This document shows positions 24,477-34,002 of a stretch of 34,002 nt of DNA, piece after piece. This DNA comes from Pelargonium nanum (Eukaryota; Streptophyta; Magnoliopsida; Geraniales; Geraniaceae): the NCBI GenBank assembly GCA_036897485.1, contig JAYMTF010000550.1, positions 1-34,002 of the forward strand, in the 5' to 3' direction. The position numbers and the translations under genes were made by a program. Below the pieces are notes generated by a model, which was not told the origin of the DNA, made no database searches, and saw nothing but the letters and a program-made list of their open reading frames with translations. Each line of letters begins with the position of its first letter. Within the stretch, counting starts at the first letter, position 1.

Positions 24477-25159
24477 GCTTGTCAATCTTGAGATTAGACC
24501 ATGTATTTCTTTCCATTTGTACTGCAAATTTCAAGAGCTGTTGATTGTCATTTGTCACTGTAATAAAGAGCTTCTCTTCATCTTAGTCTCTCTATGGTTC
24601 ACAATTTTATTTTTTTTTAAATATGAGGAATACTTTTTTTTGTTGTTGTCTGGTTAAACTTGAGGGAAAAGAAAAGAAAAAACACCCTTTCAATATTCTA
24701 TATTGGGTGTCCTTGCAGTGGTAGCTGTGGCCTGAATTACTTATTATCAATCCGATTTTGAACAAATCCGATCCAAATTTCTAAATTGTCATATCTGACT
24801 CTACTCTTCCACTCAGCCTCTTTTCTTGACGATGACATTATGTTTTTTCTTGTGTTCAATAGTCAAAAATTTGAATTTGACAGATTTCTTTTAGCAGCTG
24901 GACAAAACAAGTCCATATAAAGAGGACTATATCATAATAAAACTCTTATCAATGCATTAAAATGAGTAAATTAAATTCAGTGTAAGAAATGAAGTTAAGA
25001 GCTTAGAGACAACTGTATGGATAGGTGTGCACCACATGTGCCCATATCTATTACCTTCCCGCATATCTTTTTCAAGTTCTGTCCAAATCTTCTTAATATT
25101 TGAACTATATATTATATTAAATTCGAATCGGATTGTTATGAATAGAGGAGCCAAATGGC
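24477..25159. other. ACLA 3' end and spacer before the truncated copy
   Basis: A poly(A) signal AATAAA lies at 24562-24567, about 86 bases after the ACLA stop. The rest is AT-rich spacer without recognisable genes. No transposon ends are visible that would explain the duplication. Confidence 0.5.
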
Positions 25160-25431
25160 TTATATATGTTTGAGCTCCTAGTTGCTGCTTCTCTCTCTCA
25201 GTCTCTCCCTCCGATCAAACTTCAAAATATTAGAAAAGGTCTCCAATCTTCACGCTTCTCTTGCTTCTCTCTCTGTCAACGGTAATGTTTCATTTTCTCC
25301 ATATTCAATTCTCTGTCTCCACATTTCAGATATTTAACTTCTTTTTCGGATCCTTTGATTTTTTGTATGGTTGGTTAATCTGAAGATCTGACTGAAACTA
25401 TGTGTGTTTGGTGAAAAACAGGTGAAGAAAA
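25160..25431 (+). promoter_or_regulatory. TATA box, leader and 5'UTR intron of the ACLA copy
   Basis: A TATATAT stretch is at about 25161-25167. A leader follows that is clearly homologous to that of ACLA (GAAAAGGTCT ... CTCTGTCAACG). The intron 25282-25421 keeps GTAATG and AACAG ends. Homology to ACLA is plain from about 25230 on, so the TATA region itself may not be part of the duplication. Confidence 0.55.
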
Positions 25432-27214
25432 ATGGCACCCAGGAAGATCACAGAATACGACTCCAAGAGGCTGTTGAAGGAGAGTTTCAAGAGATTCTAT
25501 GGTGCCGAGTTACCAATCAAGTCGGCTCAGGTGAGCGAGATCATCATTTTACGAGAAACTTGCTTGCTGTGATTTTACCGAAATAGAACAAAATGGTCTG
25601 TGGATTTGTATTTGGATCGTTGGAGTAGTCAACATTTTGTCCTAATTTTGAAGAAAAAAGAAATCTAAACTGGATTAACTAGAAAAAGGAAAGTTATATA
25701 ATCCTAATTTGTTTGATGTTTCATCTGATCCATTTGTTTGCTCTTGTTTGACCTGTGGTGCTCATTGCTATAAAACATCAAGCAGAACTGTGATATTATC
25801 TGATTATGGAACATAGATCTCACCCATAATCAATAATTCAAATATTTAGAGAAAAATATCTTATATGTCGAGTTTTATGTCAATATCGTTGACTAAATTT
25901 TTGTCTGGCCGAATCAAGTTAGTCATTTGTATAGATGTAAACTTATATGTCATTATAAACTATCTGACAGTTAAGTGCTCTACAGTAATCAATTTCTGTA
26001 TCTATTTCTTAGGTTACTGAATCAACTGATTTCAATGAGCTAGTAAAGAGGGAACCATGGCTCTCATCAGAGAAACTTGTAGTGAAACCCGATATGGGGT
26101 TTTGGAAGTGTGCAAAGAGTGGTTTAGTGGCTTCAAATCTTGATCTAGCTGAAGTTGCTGTTTTTGTGAAAGAGCACCTGGGAAAAGAGGTATATTTGCT
26201 CACCATACCACTTCTTATGACACATACATGATTGTCTTGCTTTGTAAAGAAGGCGTAGAAGATTTGGATGTTCGGGTTATCACATTATCTCTGTTGGGTT
26301 ACAGGTAGAGATGAGTGGCAGCAAAGGGCCCGTAACAACCTTCATTGTTGAACCCTTCATCCAACACAATGAAGAGTTTTACCTCAACATTGCCACTCAT
26401 CGACTTGGGAGCAGCATCAGCTTTTCAGAGTGTGCAGGAGTTGAAATCGAAGAGAATTGGGACAAGGTGCCTCTTGAATGTGAATTTTTGCTTATTTTGC
26501 ATTAATCACTCGAAACTTTGTTAATTTACTATCTTTAGTGTAGTTAACAATGCTAAATGCTTATCCAGATTAAGACCGTATTCATCCCAAAAGAAGTGTC
26601 TCTTACACAAGAAACATGTGCTCCACTTGTTGCAACCCTCCCCTTGGAGGTAAGTTCTTCACAATAGATGATTGAACTAGTACTCAAAAGGATGTTCCAC
26701 ACCTGTATTGTGAAAATTCAACTTAGTGGATAGTTTCTGATAAATTTGAGTCGATGAGAGTGAAAAAAGTACTGAAATGAATTTGTTTCCGGTACAGATC
26801 AAAGGAACAATCGAGGAGTTTATCAAAGTTATGTTCGCTCTATTTCAAGGTATGATGATTATTTTTTATAAAGTCGGGTTGTAAGATTTAGTAACTTGTC
26901 ATAGCTGAGCATTGACCTTTGGAAAATTTTAATGTTTACAGATCTTGACTTCACATATCTGGAAATGAATCCATTGACTTTAGTTGATGGAAAGCCTTAT
27001 CCTTTGGATATGAGATGCGAGCTAGATGGCACTGCTGCCACCAAGAATTTGAACAAGTACATTCCATATCTTCACTAACTATAGTTTTATCTTCTGCTGT
27101 TTCTCTCCATAGAAACCAAATTTGAAGTCTTCATCTTCTTTGTGTTGTTGTTTTTGCAGATGGGGCAATATTGAATTCCCTGTGCCATTTGGAAGAGTCA
27201 TGAGTGCTACATAA
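25432..27214 (+). pseudogene. Truncated tandem copy of ATP-citrate lyase subunit A
   Basis: Seven exons match ACLA exons 1-7 in length and phase: 25432-25530, 26013-26189, 26305-26466, 26569-26649, 26798-26849, 26942-27056 and 27160-27214. The open frame is 246 residues with no frameshift and all GT-AG sites kept. It stops at TAA (27212-27214), exactly where ACLA has E247; homology continues only some 25 bases further, and exons 8-12 are absent. The product would hold just the ATP-grasp part and no citrate-binding part. K58 and the E198/N200 pair are kept, but the segment 61-68 is changed from MLFGKRGK to MGFWKCAK. I infer loss of lyase activity. It could be a silent pseudogene or make a short protein; expression cannot be seen from sequence. 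Confidence 0.9.
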
Positions 27215-28780
27215 AGCTATATTCATGGGTCTGGTTATTCTTGCTTTTTCATTCGAATTCTGCTTATATTTAGAATAAATATGAGTATGGTCTTTATGTA
27301 TTATTATCACTATCTGTTTATGGTTATGATGAACTAATTCTGTTTCCATGGTTTGTAAGAGTATTTAATTTCACTATGGCATTTGTGTGTTTTTTCCTGG
27401 TTCCATATATTTGTATGATTGTAATTGCTGGACTTAATGCATGTGCATTAACAAACTTATATTTCATATGCAAATCGACACATATCAAATCTAGATCAAC
27501 CAACAATTGATAAAAGTGACACATATGGGTCTGCAACCATCGTGTCATCCTTATATTTTATAGGATAAAAACATGAATATCTAATACGAGATTGACTAAT
27601 GTCTAGTTTTGGTCAACCACTATCAGAATTAAACTAAATTTGTCTTCACAATACAAGAACTTGGATTAAAGCTGTTTTATTAATAAACCTAACTACCAAT
27701 GCGGACAACACAATCTTTACGCTATTTTCATAAGCTTTTGTGAGATTACGCTATTTTCATAAGCTTTTGTTAGAGCTGGGGGAACTTGGTTGTTCATGCG
27801 GCAAAATTATATACTGTGAACTCATAGAAAATAATAACTAATAATATTGTAAAATAAGAATCTTGTCAAACATTAGCAGTTCCAAATATCTATAAACATT
27901 AGAATTATTGAGGTATGTAAACCTCTAAAACAATATTTAATATTTGTAATCTTACCCATTTGTGTGATATAAAAATTTGCTAATAGTATGACACATTTCT
28001 CGTCATTTATTTATAAATACACAAAGTAATTCAACCACATTTACTCAAAGCTTGACAAAAGAGCTCAAAAAAAGTTGTTGGCCATCTAAATGGGGTTACC
28101 AACAAATGGTCGTTAATCAAGAGTAGAGAATAAATTAGTGGAGTGTTGAAATTTCCAAAAGCGACCAAAATACCCCCATGGATTTGGGTTTTTGATAATA
28201 AGATTAGAGAATAATCAGCTATCCCAAAGAGACAAAAATATCATACGTTCTTTATTATTTGCGTTAAGAACCCTAATAAGTAATAACACCGTTTATTTGC
28301 AAGTGTAGATTTAAGTTTCGAGTTCTAGACTACTTTAATATTTAAATATTTTCAAGATAATTGAAAAAGATAAATAGTATAAAATTAACTTAAGTTAACA
28401 CGCCAGTAAAATAGAACTACTTTGATATTGTTAGTTTACATAGTTGATAAGTGTCACAAATTTATTAAAGACGTCTAGTTTCAAAGAAAAAAATACTGAA
28501 AATTCAATTTTAGTCGCGAAAATGTTAAGACTAGTTATAGAAATGTTTACAATAACTCCAAAATGGCCTATATCTTCCTTACAATTTTTTATCAATGTCA
28601 CTAAGCACATACAAATATCTAAGAGTATCAGGAATTTCAACCGAGAGACAAACAAAATAGATCCAAGCGGAACGCTCAGCGCCCAAAAATTTATTGAGGC
28701 GGATATGACGTTAAGTGGTATTATTTAATTGGTCATGATTTATTGGCTGAAAATCCTTTTCTAAGTAGCAAATTGGTTTG
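27215..28780. other. Intergenic region after the ACLA copy
   Basis: AT-rich sequence with no recognisable gene or RNA. Open frames are short and low-complexity. The single clear structure is the 29-bp tandem duplication listed separately. Confidence 0.45.
27717..27774. repeat. 29-bp tandem duplication
   Basis: Units 27717-27745 and 27746-27774 are abutting and differ at one base (TTTTGTGAGA versus TTTTGTTAGA at the unit ends). This is a recent local duplication in noncoding DNA. Confidence 0.9.
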
Positions 28781-29221
28781 AGATTATTGAATTGAATAAA
28801 GAAAAGAAAATGAATTTTCCCAAGCAAAAAGCCAAGAAACGCAAAGACAATCCAAGCACGTGAGCTGCCAAATTTTTACCAGCAACTTTTGCAGTACAGA
28901 GACATCCCATTGTTCCCTCTGATCAATCCCTCCGTCCTCACAACACTCCAATTTTATACCTTTCCAATAATTTCCACTACACAATTCAAAACCCATTATT
29001 TTTCTTCAACAAAAACTCGCTAAAGTTCACAGCTTTCTCTATCTTTCTCACTCTGTAGCCTCTGGGAACCTCTGCTTTTTCAAAATAATTCTTTCTTTTG
29101 TTACCGCATACAGCGACACCAAAACTGGTTCAGCATATGTATCTGTGTCGTCTTTTTTGGCCCTTTTATTTTGGCCATTCAGTGTTTGGTGTTTCTCTTT
29201 TTCACTACTCTGTTTAAGACA

Positions 29222-29317
29222 ATGGCGGTATTGTTGTGTAGTGTAGTATGTGGAAGTGGCATCACCAATCAGACCATACCTGAGAGAAGAAGAAGAACTG
29301 GGCAGTGCTACAAATAA
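29222..29317 (+). other. Possible upstream ORF in the receptor kinase leader
   Basis: An ATG opens 31 codons ending TAA at 29315-29317, about 415 bases before the receptor kinase start. It counts only if transcription starts upstream of it, which I cannot tell. Confidence 0.3.
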
Positions 29318-29653
29318 CCCACCAAAAACATTTGGAAAGATCGCACAAAAACCGCCATTCTCAGATCTCTAGGATCACACAAGTTCAGGGCTGGATTTGG
29401 TTTGGTGGGTCGTGTGAAATTTCACTCCTTTATCATCTGGGTCGGTCGAGCTTATTGTGAAGCAGTAGAGCTTGGTTTGTAGTGGAAAAGGCAGCATATT
29501 TTAGCATCTGGGTCGAGCCTGTTTGGAAGCAATTGAGCTTGATTGGAGAGAAAAAGCAACAGAAAAGGAACAGTAGTACCTTACATTATCTTGGGAATTT
29601 GATTCTGTGAGCATTATCTTGGATAAAGTGACAGGTGTAGGGTGGGTTTGAAA

Positions 29654-29713
29654 ATGGCTTGTGCTTTTGCTGGTTATTGTGGCTGTACAAGAAAGATGAG
29701 AGTTGTTCAATAG
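29654..29713 (+). promoter_or_regulatory. Upstream ORF directly before the receptor kinase start
   Basis: ATG at 29654-29656 opens 19 codons (MACAFAGYCGCTRKMRVVQ) and stops at TAG 29711-29713, 18 bases before the main ATG. With such a short gap, scanning ribosomes that translate it would rarely reinitiate, so it may damp translation. An intron removing it cannot be excluded. Confidence 0.5.
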
Positions 29714-29731
29714 TGACAACAACACAGAGTT

Positions 29732-32700
29732 ATGGAAATGGAAAGGTCCATGTCCTGGATTGTGGGATTGCTGCTTTTGGCATTGATAGAGTGTTCTTCT
29801 GCAACTCTTTCTCCCACTGGTATCAACTATGAAGGTTAGTTTCTCTTGGTATATAGCCTTCTCTTTCTTCCCTTCTTTTTTTTTTTTAGTATTTTTAATT
29901 TAGACAAGCCAAAAAGTATTTATCAGTTTGCAATGACACGTTCATTTGAGTAAATGTTTCTTGAATAAATAGAGGAAACTATAGTTCATCCACTTTGTGT
30001 TATGGATAATGTTTAACTTGCTTTGGATTTACCAAATCCTCTATCCTCTTCCAGTAGCTAGCAAAAAAGAAATGATTTTCAGTCCCAATTCAATGTCTTG
30101 TGTATTTCCTTTTCTTTTTTCTCATTGGAATGTTAATCACCCTTGTATATTTTGTTATTGCCTTCTTTGTAATTTGAGCAGTTGTGGCTTTGATGGCTTT
30201 GAAAACTGGTCTGAAGGATCCTTACAATGTGTTGGAGGACTGGGATATCAATTCTGTGGATCCTTGTAGCTGGAGAATGGTTACTTGCACAGCTGATGGC
30301 AATGTCTCTGCTTTGTAAGTTCTCTTCATGTATTGGCTATTTCCTGTATATACTACAATGAAGAAAAATGGAGAATCTTTGTTCTGAAAAATAATTCATA
30401 GTGGAACTTCTTTTTTCCCGAAGCAGGGGGCTTCCGAGCCAGAGTTTATCTGGGACACTATCTCCCGGGATCGGTAACCTCTTGTACTTGCAATCCGTGT
30501 AAGTTATTTCATCCACCTTCACAGATTACTGAGATTGATCTTGCTTTGAGTCTTGAAGTCTCAAGGCTGTATTGAATATGAGCACACTGGTTGGTTCTTA
30601 ACTCTTGATTATATGTGTTTGTAGGTTGTTGCAGAATAATGATATCTCGGGTCCTATTCCAGCTACAATTGGGAAGCTGGAGAAGCTTCAGACACTTGAT
30701 CTCTCCAACAACAGTTTCAATGGTGAAATACCTAGTACCCTGGGAGATCTCAGAAACCTGAATTATCTGTAAGTTTTACGAACTTGATGTCACCATTATG
30801 TGTGACAAACCTCTTGAGCAAATTAGTAGTCTAGAAACAAGGCACTCATACATGAGCATATGATTGGTCTAATGCTTCTATCTCGTCTTTGTGAGCAATC
30901 AGGCGGTTGAACAACAACAGCCTCACTGGACCTTGTCCCGAGTCTTTAGCCAATATTGAAAGTCTCACTCTCGTGTAAGTATTTAGACTCCGCGGATTAC
31001 CTTTTAGCTTCATATTATGTCGATAAACCATATTCAGTAAGTCCAGTGATGTATACTTGTACATCATCCTTGTTAACTTGGAAGTTAATTCTTATTGTAG
31101 GGACCTTTCTTTTAACAATCTGAGTAGTTCCCTGCCAAATACATCAGCAAGAACTTTCAAGTGAGCTATTCTTTCCCTTGCTCTAAAAATGTTTATTTTT
31201 CTTTGTACGCACCATTTGTTATTGCGATTCATATTTGCTTTTGCTTTTGCTTTTCCCTTCAGAATCATCGGCAACCCTATAATTTGTGGAGATAAAGCGG
31301 ACAGCAACTGTTCTTCAGCTGTCCTCCCAGAGCCACTTTCTTTCCCACCTGATGCTGTACAAGGTGTGTAACAATTAGTTATATGGTTTGTTCACATTTT
31401 TTTACCCATCCAATACTATGTATTGACATGTTCTTTTTCCTGTTGGGATCTTTGGTTTCTTAGCTCAATCAGACTCTGGAACAAAAAGGCATCGAGTGGC
31501 TATTGCCTTTGGTGCAAGTTTTAGTGCAGCTTTCTTCATCATACTTGTCGTTGGGTTTGTTTTGTGCCAATACAGACATAACCGGCAAATATTCTTTGAT
31601 GTCAATGGTTAGTTTTGTGTTCATTATGTTTCATGTTCCACTGCCCCGTATTATACAGGTTGAAATGTTCAAGTATACAAAACTAAACTTGAGGGGTAAA
31701 ACATTAAGATGTTTAGAATTCAAATTTTAAAGCTCAGTAGAATTTGATAGCTAAAATTTGGGTTTTATGGTGATTCTTCCATTTTAACAGCTTGGATAAC
31801 TGTTCTGTCTTTCACTTTTGGGTTTTCTTGAATTCTAAGCTTTTTTTCTTTTCTATATTACATGGTAGATCAATATGATACTGAGGTATGCTTGGGCCAT
31901 CTGAAACGATATACGTTTAAGGAGCTCCGTGCCGCAACTAACCATTTCAATGCAAAGAACATACTGGGGAGAGGTGGATTCGGTATTGTGTACAAGGGGT
32001 CCTTAAATGATGGGACTGTGGTTGCTGTTAAAAGGCTAAAGGATTATAATGCTCTTGGTGGTGAAATCCAATTCCAGACAGAAGTAGAGATGATAAGTTT
32101 GGCCGTCCACCGAAATCTTCTTAGGCTTCGTGGGTTTTGCACTACCGAAAATGAACGCCTCCTCGTCTATCCCTACATGCCAAATGGAAGTGTAGCATCA
32201 CGGTTAAGAGGTCAGCTGAGCAATACTTTATTTAACTCTCATATCACCTTGATCTTCTATATATGTAATGTTTTTAGAATGTTGCGCATCACCTTACCTT
32301 TATATAATCAGTTTACTTCGTTTTCAGATCATATTCATGGTAAGCCGGCTTTGGACTGGTCAAAGCGAAAGAGGATAGCCTTAGGAACAGCAAGGGGATT
32401 ACTATATTTGCACGAACAGTGTGATCCTAAAATTATCCACCGGGATGTCAAAGCAGCCAACATTTTGCTGGATGAAGAATTCGAGGCAGTCGTTGGAGAT
32501 TTTGGATTGGCTAAGCTTTTGGATCATAGAGATTCCCATGTGACCACAGCTGTGCGAGGCACAGTTGGTCACATTGCTCCCGAATACTTGTCCACAGGGC
32601 AGTCATCCGAAAAGACTGATGTGTTCGGGTTCGGGATCTTGCTCCTTGAGCTCATAACAGGACACCGAGCTTTAGATTTTGGCCGCGCAGCAAACCAGAA

Positions 32701-33138
32701 AGGCGTAATGCTCGATTGGGTACTCTTTCTCTTTCTCTCCAAATCTCAAATAGTACTAAAAAACATGGTCACTCCTCATATCTTGCATTTTTGGGTTAAA
32801 ATATGTTTGATTATGTGCAGGTAAAGAAGCTCCATCAGGAGGGAAAGCTAAACCAAATGGTGGATAAGGATCTGAAGGGAAGTTATGATAAGGTGGAGCT
32901 GGGAGAGATGGTTCAGGTTGCATTGTTGTGTACACAATTTAGTCCTTGTCAGCGTCCAAGAATGTCGGAAGTGTTAAGGATGTTGGAAGGAGATGGGTTG
33001 GCCGAGAAATGGGAGGCGTCGCAGAAGGTTGTGGAGACGCCAAGGTTCCGGTCAGGCGAAAACTCTGAGAGATACTCAGATTTTATAGAAGAATCTTCTC
33101 TTGTTGTTGAAGCCATGGAGCTCTCTGGTCCAAGATGA
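29732..33138 (+). CDS. LRR receptor-like kinase, subfamily II, NIK-like
   Basis: Eleven exons: 29732-29834, 30182-30314, 30427-30498, 30625-30768, 30903-30974, 31101-31160, 31263-31363, 31464-31607, 31869-32210, 32328-32719 and 32821-33138; 626 residues. A signal peptide (about 1-24) is followed by an LRR cap with [10 protein letters not shown]. Four to five LRRs come next on 72/144-nt phase-2 exons, then a closing Cys pair ([13 protein letters not shown]). One membrane helix lies at about 240-263. The kinase has a glycine loop GRGGFG (310-315), K331, HRD with D430, DFG with D448 and APE at 474-476, so it should be active (RD type). The end EAMELSGPR is shared with NSP-interacting kinases. 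The absence of a Ser-Pro-Pro hinge argues against a true SERK. NIK and relatives act as co-receptors at the plasma membrane in development and antiviral defence; the exact orthologue is uncertain. Confidence 0.93.
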
Positions 33139-33249
33139 TAACAACCCTTCCCAACTTCTGTTTACACCTTTACACTTTGTAAAAAGAAAAGCTCTTAATA
33201 TTAATACATATTCTAGTTCAACTCTTTTCTTGACACCATTTTGAGCTCA
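33139..33249 (+). other. 3'UTR region of the receptor kinase
   Basis: AT-rich sequence after the stop with AATATTAATACAT near 33198 as a weak near-upstream poly(A) context. No exact AATAAA is present. Confidence 0.4.
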
Positions 33250-33251
33250 CA

Positions 33252-33560
33252 GTCTGTGCTTGTCGTGTTTGTGTCGTGCCGAAAGTTGGCGTGTGCAACA
33301 TAATATGTTTAATACAGTAATTAAATAGGTTGCGTTGATGCGAAACGAACACTACCTAACACATACCACACGATAAAATCAACACGTTTGACACGACACT
33401 GTTCAACACATTTGGCACAACATGAACTAACACGTTTAACACATTATTAAAATTAATTTGCAAGCGTGTTTTGAGCCTAGCACGAACACGACTTGATTCC
33501 AGAACGCGAGTCTAAACACACTAATGTTGTGTCGTGTTCTCGGTATAATTTTTGCACAGT
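33252..33560. repeat. Dispersed repeat rich in CGTGTCGTG / ACACGACAC motifs
   Basis: The left part is GTGT/CGTG-rich (TGTCGTGTTTGTGTCGTGCC near 33261). Degenerate direct units follow at about 24-base spacing: AACACGTTTGACACGACAC near 33381, CAACACATTTGGCACAAC near 33404 and TAACACGTTTAACACATTA near 33429. The right part again has CACGAACACGAC near 33483 and GTGTCGTGTTCTCGG near 33530 in opposite sense. Such sequence is common as high-copy repeats in plant genomes; I cannot name the family. Confidence 0.6.
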
Positions 33561-33825
33561 GTTGACACATCAACAAGAGATCTGTCAAAATTCTGTAAGG
33601 TTGAGGCAAAGATGATGATTTCATGCCCAAAATGAAATATTCAAAAACTAATGTACTTTTTATTCAATTAAGATCCGTTTTAGTGGGCATAAATAAATGT
33701 GATTTATTTAGAATCAAAACGTCGTAGTTTTTCTTGGGATAGGCTCAGAGATTATTGCTTGCTTCACTCACACGGTGTACGGAGGTGAAAAGGCTAAAAT
33801 TCAGTGTTACGCAAAGCGACCTGCT

Positions 33826-34002
33826 TTAGTGCTTGTTTGGTAACATTTCTAAGAAGCTAGAAGTGGCTTCCAACAACTTCTAAAAGCTATGATTGTTTGC
33901 TAACAAAAACAAAGATAAGTGCTTTTAAATCAAAATACAAAAAATATTAATTCAAAATTATTTTTTGAAATGACTAAAATGTACATGATTATAAAATATA
34001 AA
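33826..34002. mobile_element. Terminus of a probable small DNA transposon, cut by the window edge
   Basis: The segment starting TTTAGTGCTTGTTTGGTAAC, followed by repeated AGAAGCTAGAAGTGGCTTCC / AACTTCTAAAAGC motifs, resembles ends of common hAT-like or MITE elements in plants. The other end lies outside the window, so class and orientation are unproven. Confidence 0.4.

Overview
The window is nuclear DNA from a flowering plant, most likely a eudicot. All protein genes but one are split by short to moderate AT-rich GT-AG introns. The encoded set is plant-typical: an INNER NO OUTER type YABBY factor, a plant-only TIGR01589 protein, a heteromeric-type ATP-citrate lyase A subunit and an NIK-like LRR receptor kinase. 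A rosid such as a member of the rose family would fit, but nothing seen proves a species.

Layout: (1) 1-683 (+) is the 3' end of a TIGR01589-domain gene. (2) 1347-2828 (-) is a complete seven-exon INO/YABBY4 gene, convergent with the first. (3) 2829-7246 is intergenic, with a TATA box for INO, a two-and-a-bit copy 61-63 bp repeat and no credible gene. (4) 7247-7717 (-) is an intronless ubiquitin-eS31 (S27a) fusion gene with a site II/telo-box promoter. (5) 7990-10080 is intergenic, with an RNase H-like retroelement relic and a probable tRNA-derived SINE. (6) 10888-13766 (+) is an eight-coding-exon polytopic membrane protein (rolling stone-like plant family), with an extra intron in its 5'UTR. 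(7) 14587-17567 (-) is SRP receptor beta in six exons. (8) 17925-19157 is a non-autonomous element with long imperfect terminal inverted repeats, probably Mutator-like. (9) 21058-24476 (+) is ATP-citrate lyase subunit A, twelve coding exons, 423 residues. (10) 25432-27214 (+) is a tandem truncated ACLA copy, ending at a nonsense codon just before homology is lost. (11) 29732-33138 (+) is an eleven-exon, 626-residue LRR receptor kinase of the NIK type. (12) 33250-34002 is repetitive DNA, including the edge of another element.

The genes do not form a functional unit. They are ordinary housekeeping genes (ubiquitin-eS31, SRP receptor beta, ACLA) beside one developmental regulator (INO) and one receptor kinase. 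I see no undescribed multi-gene system. The most informative local event is the ACLA tandem duplication: the copy keeps the 5'UTR, the 5'UTR intron and seven exons with intact splice sites and reading frame, but has lost the C-terminal part, carries a stop, and has changes in the conserved nucleotide-binding segment. Exon models were built by hand from frame, splice consensus and family knowledge; their lengths sum to whole codons in every complete gene.
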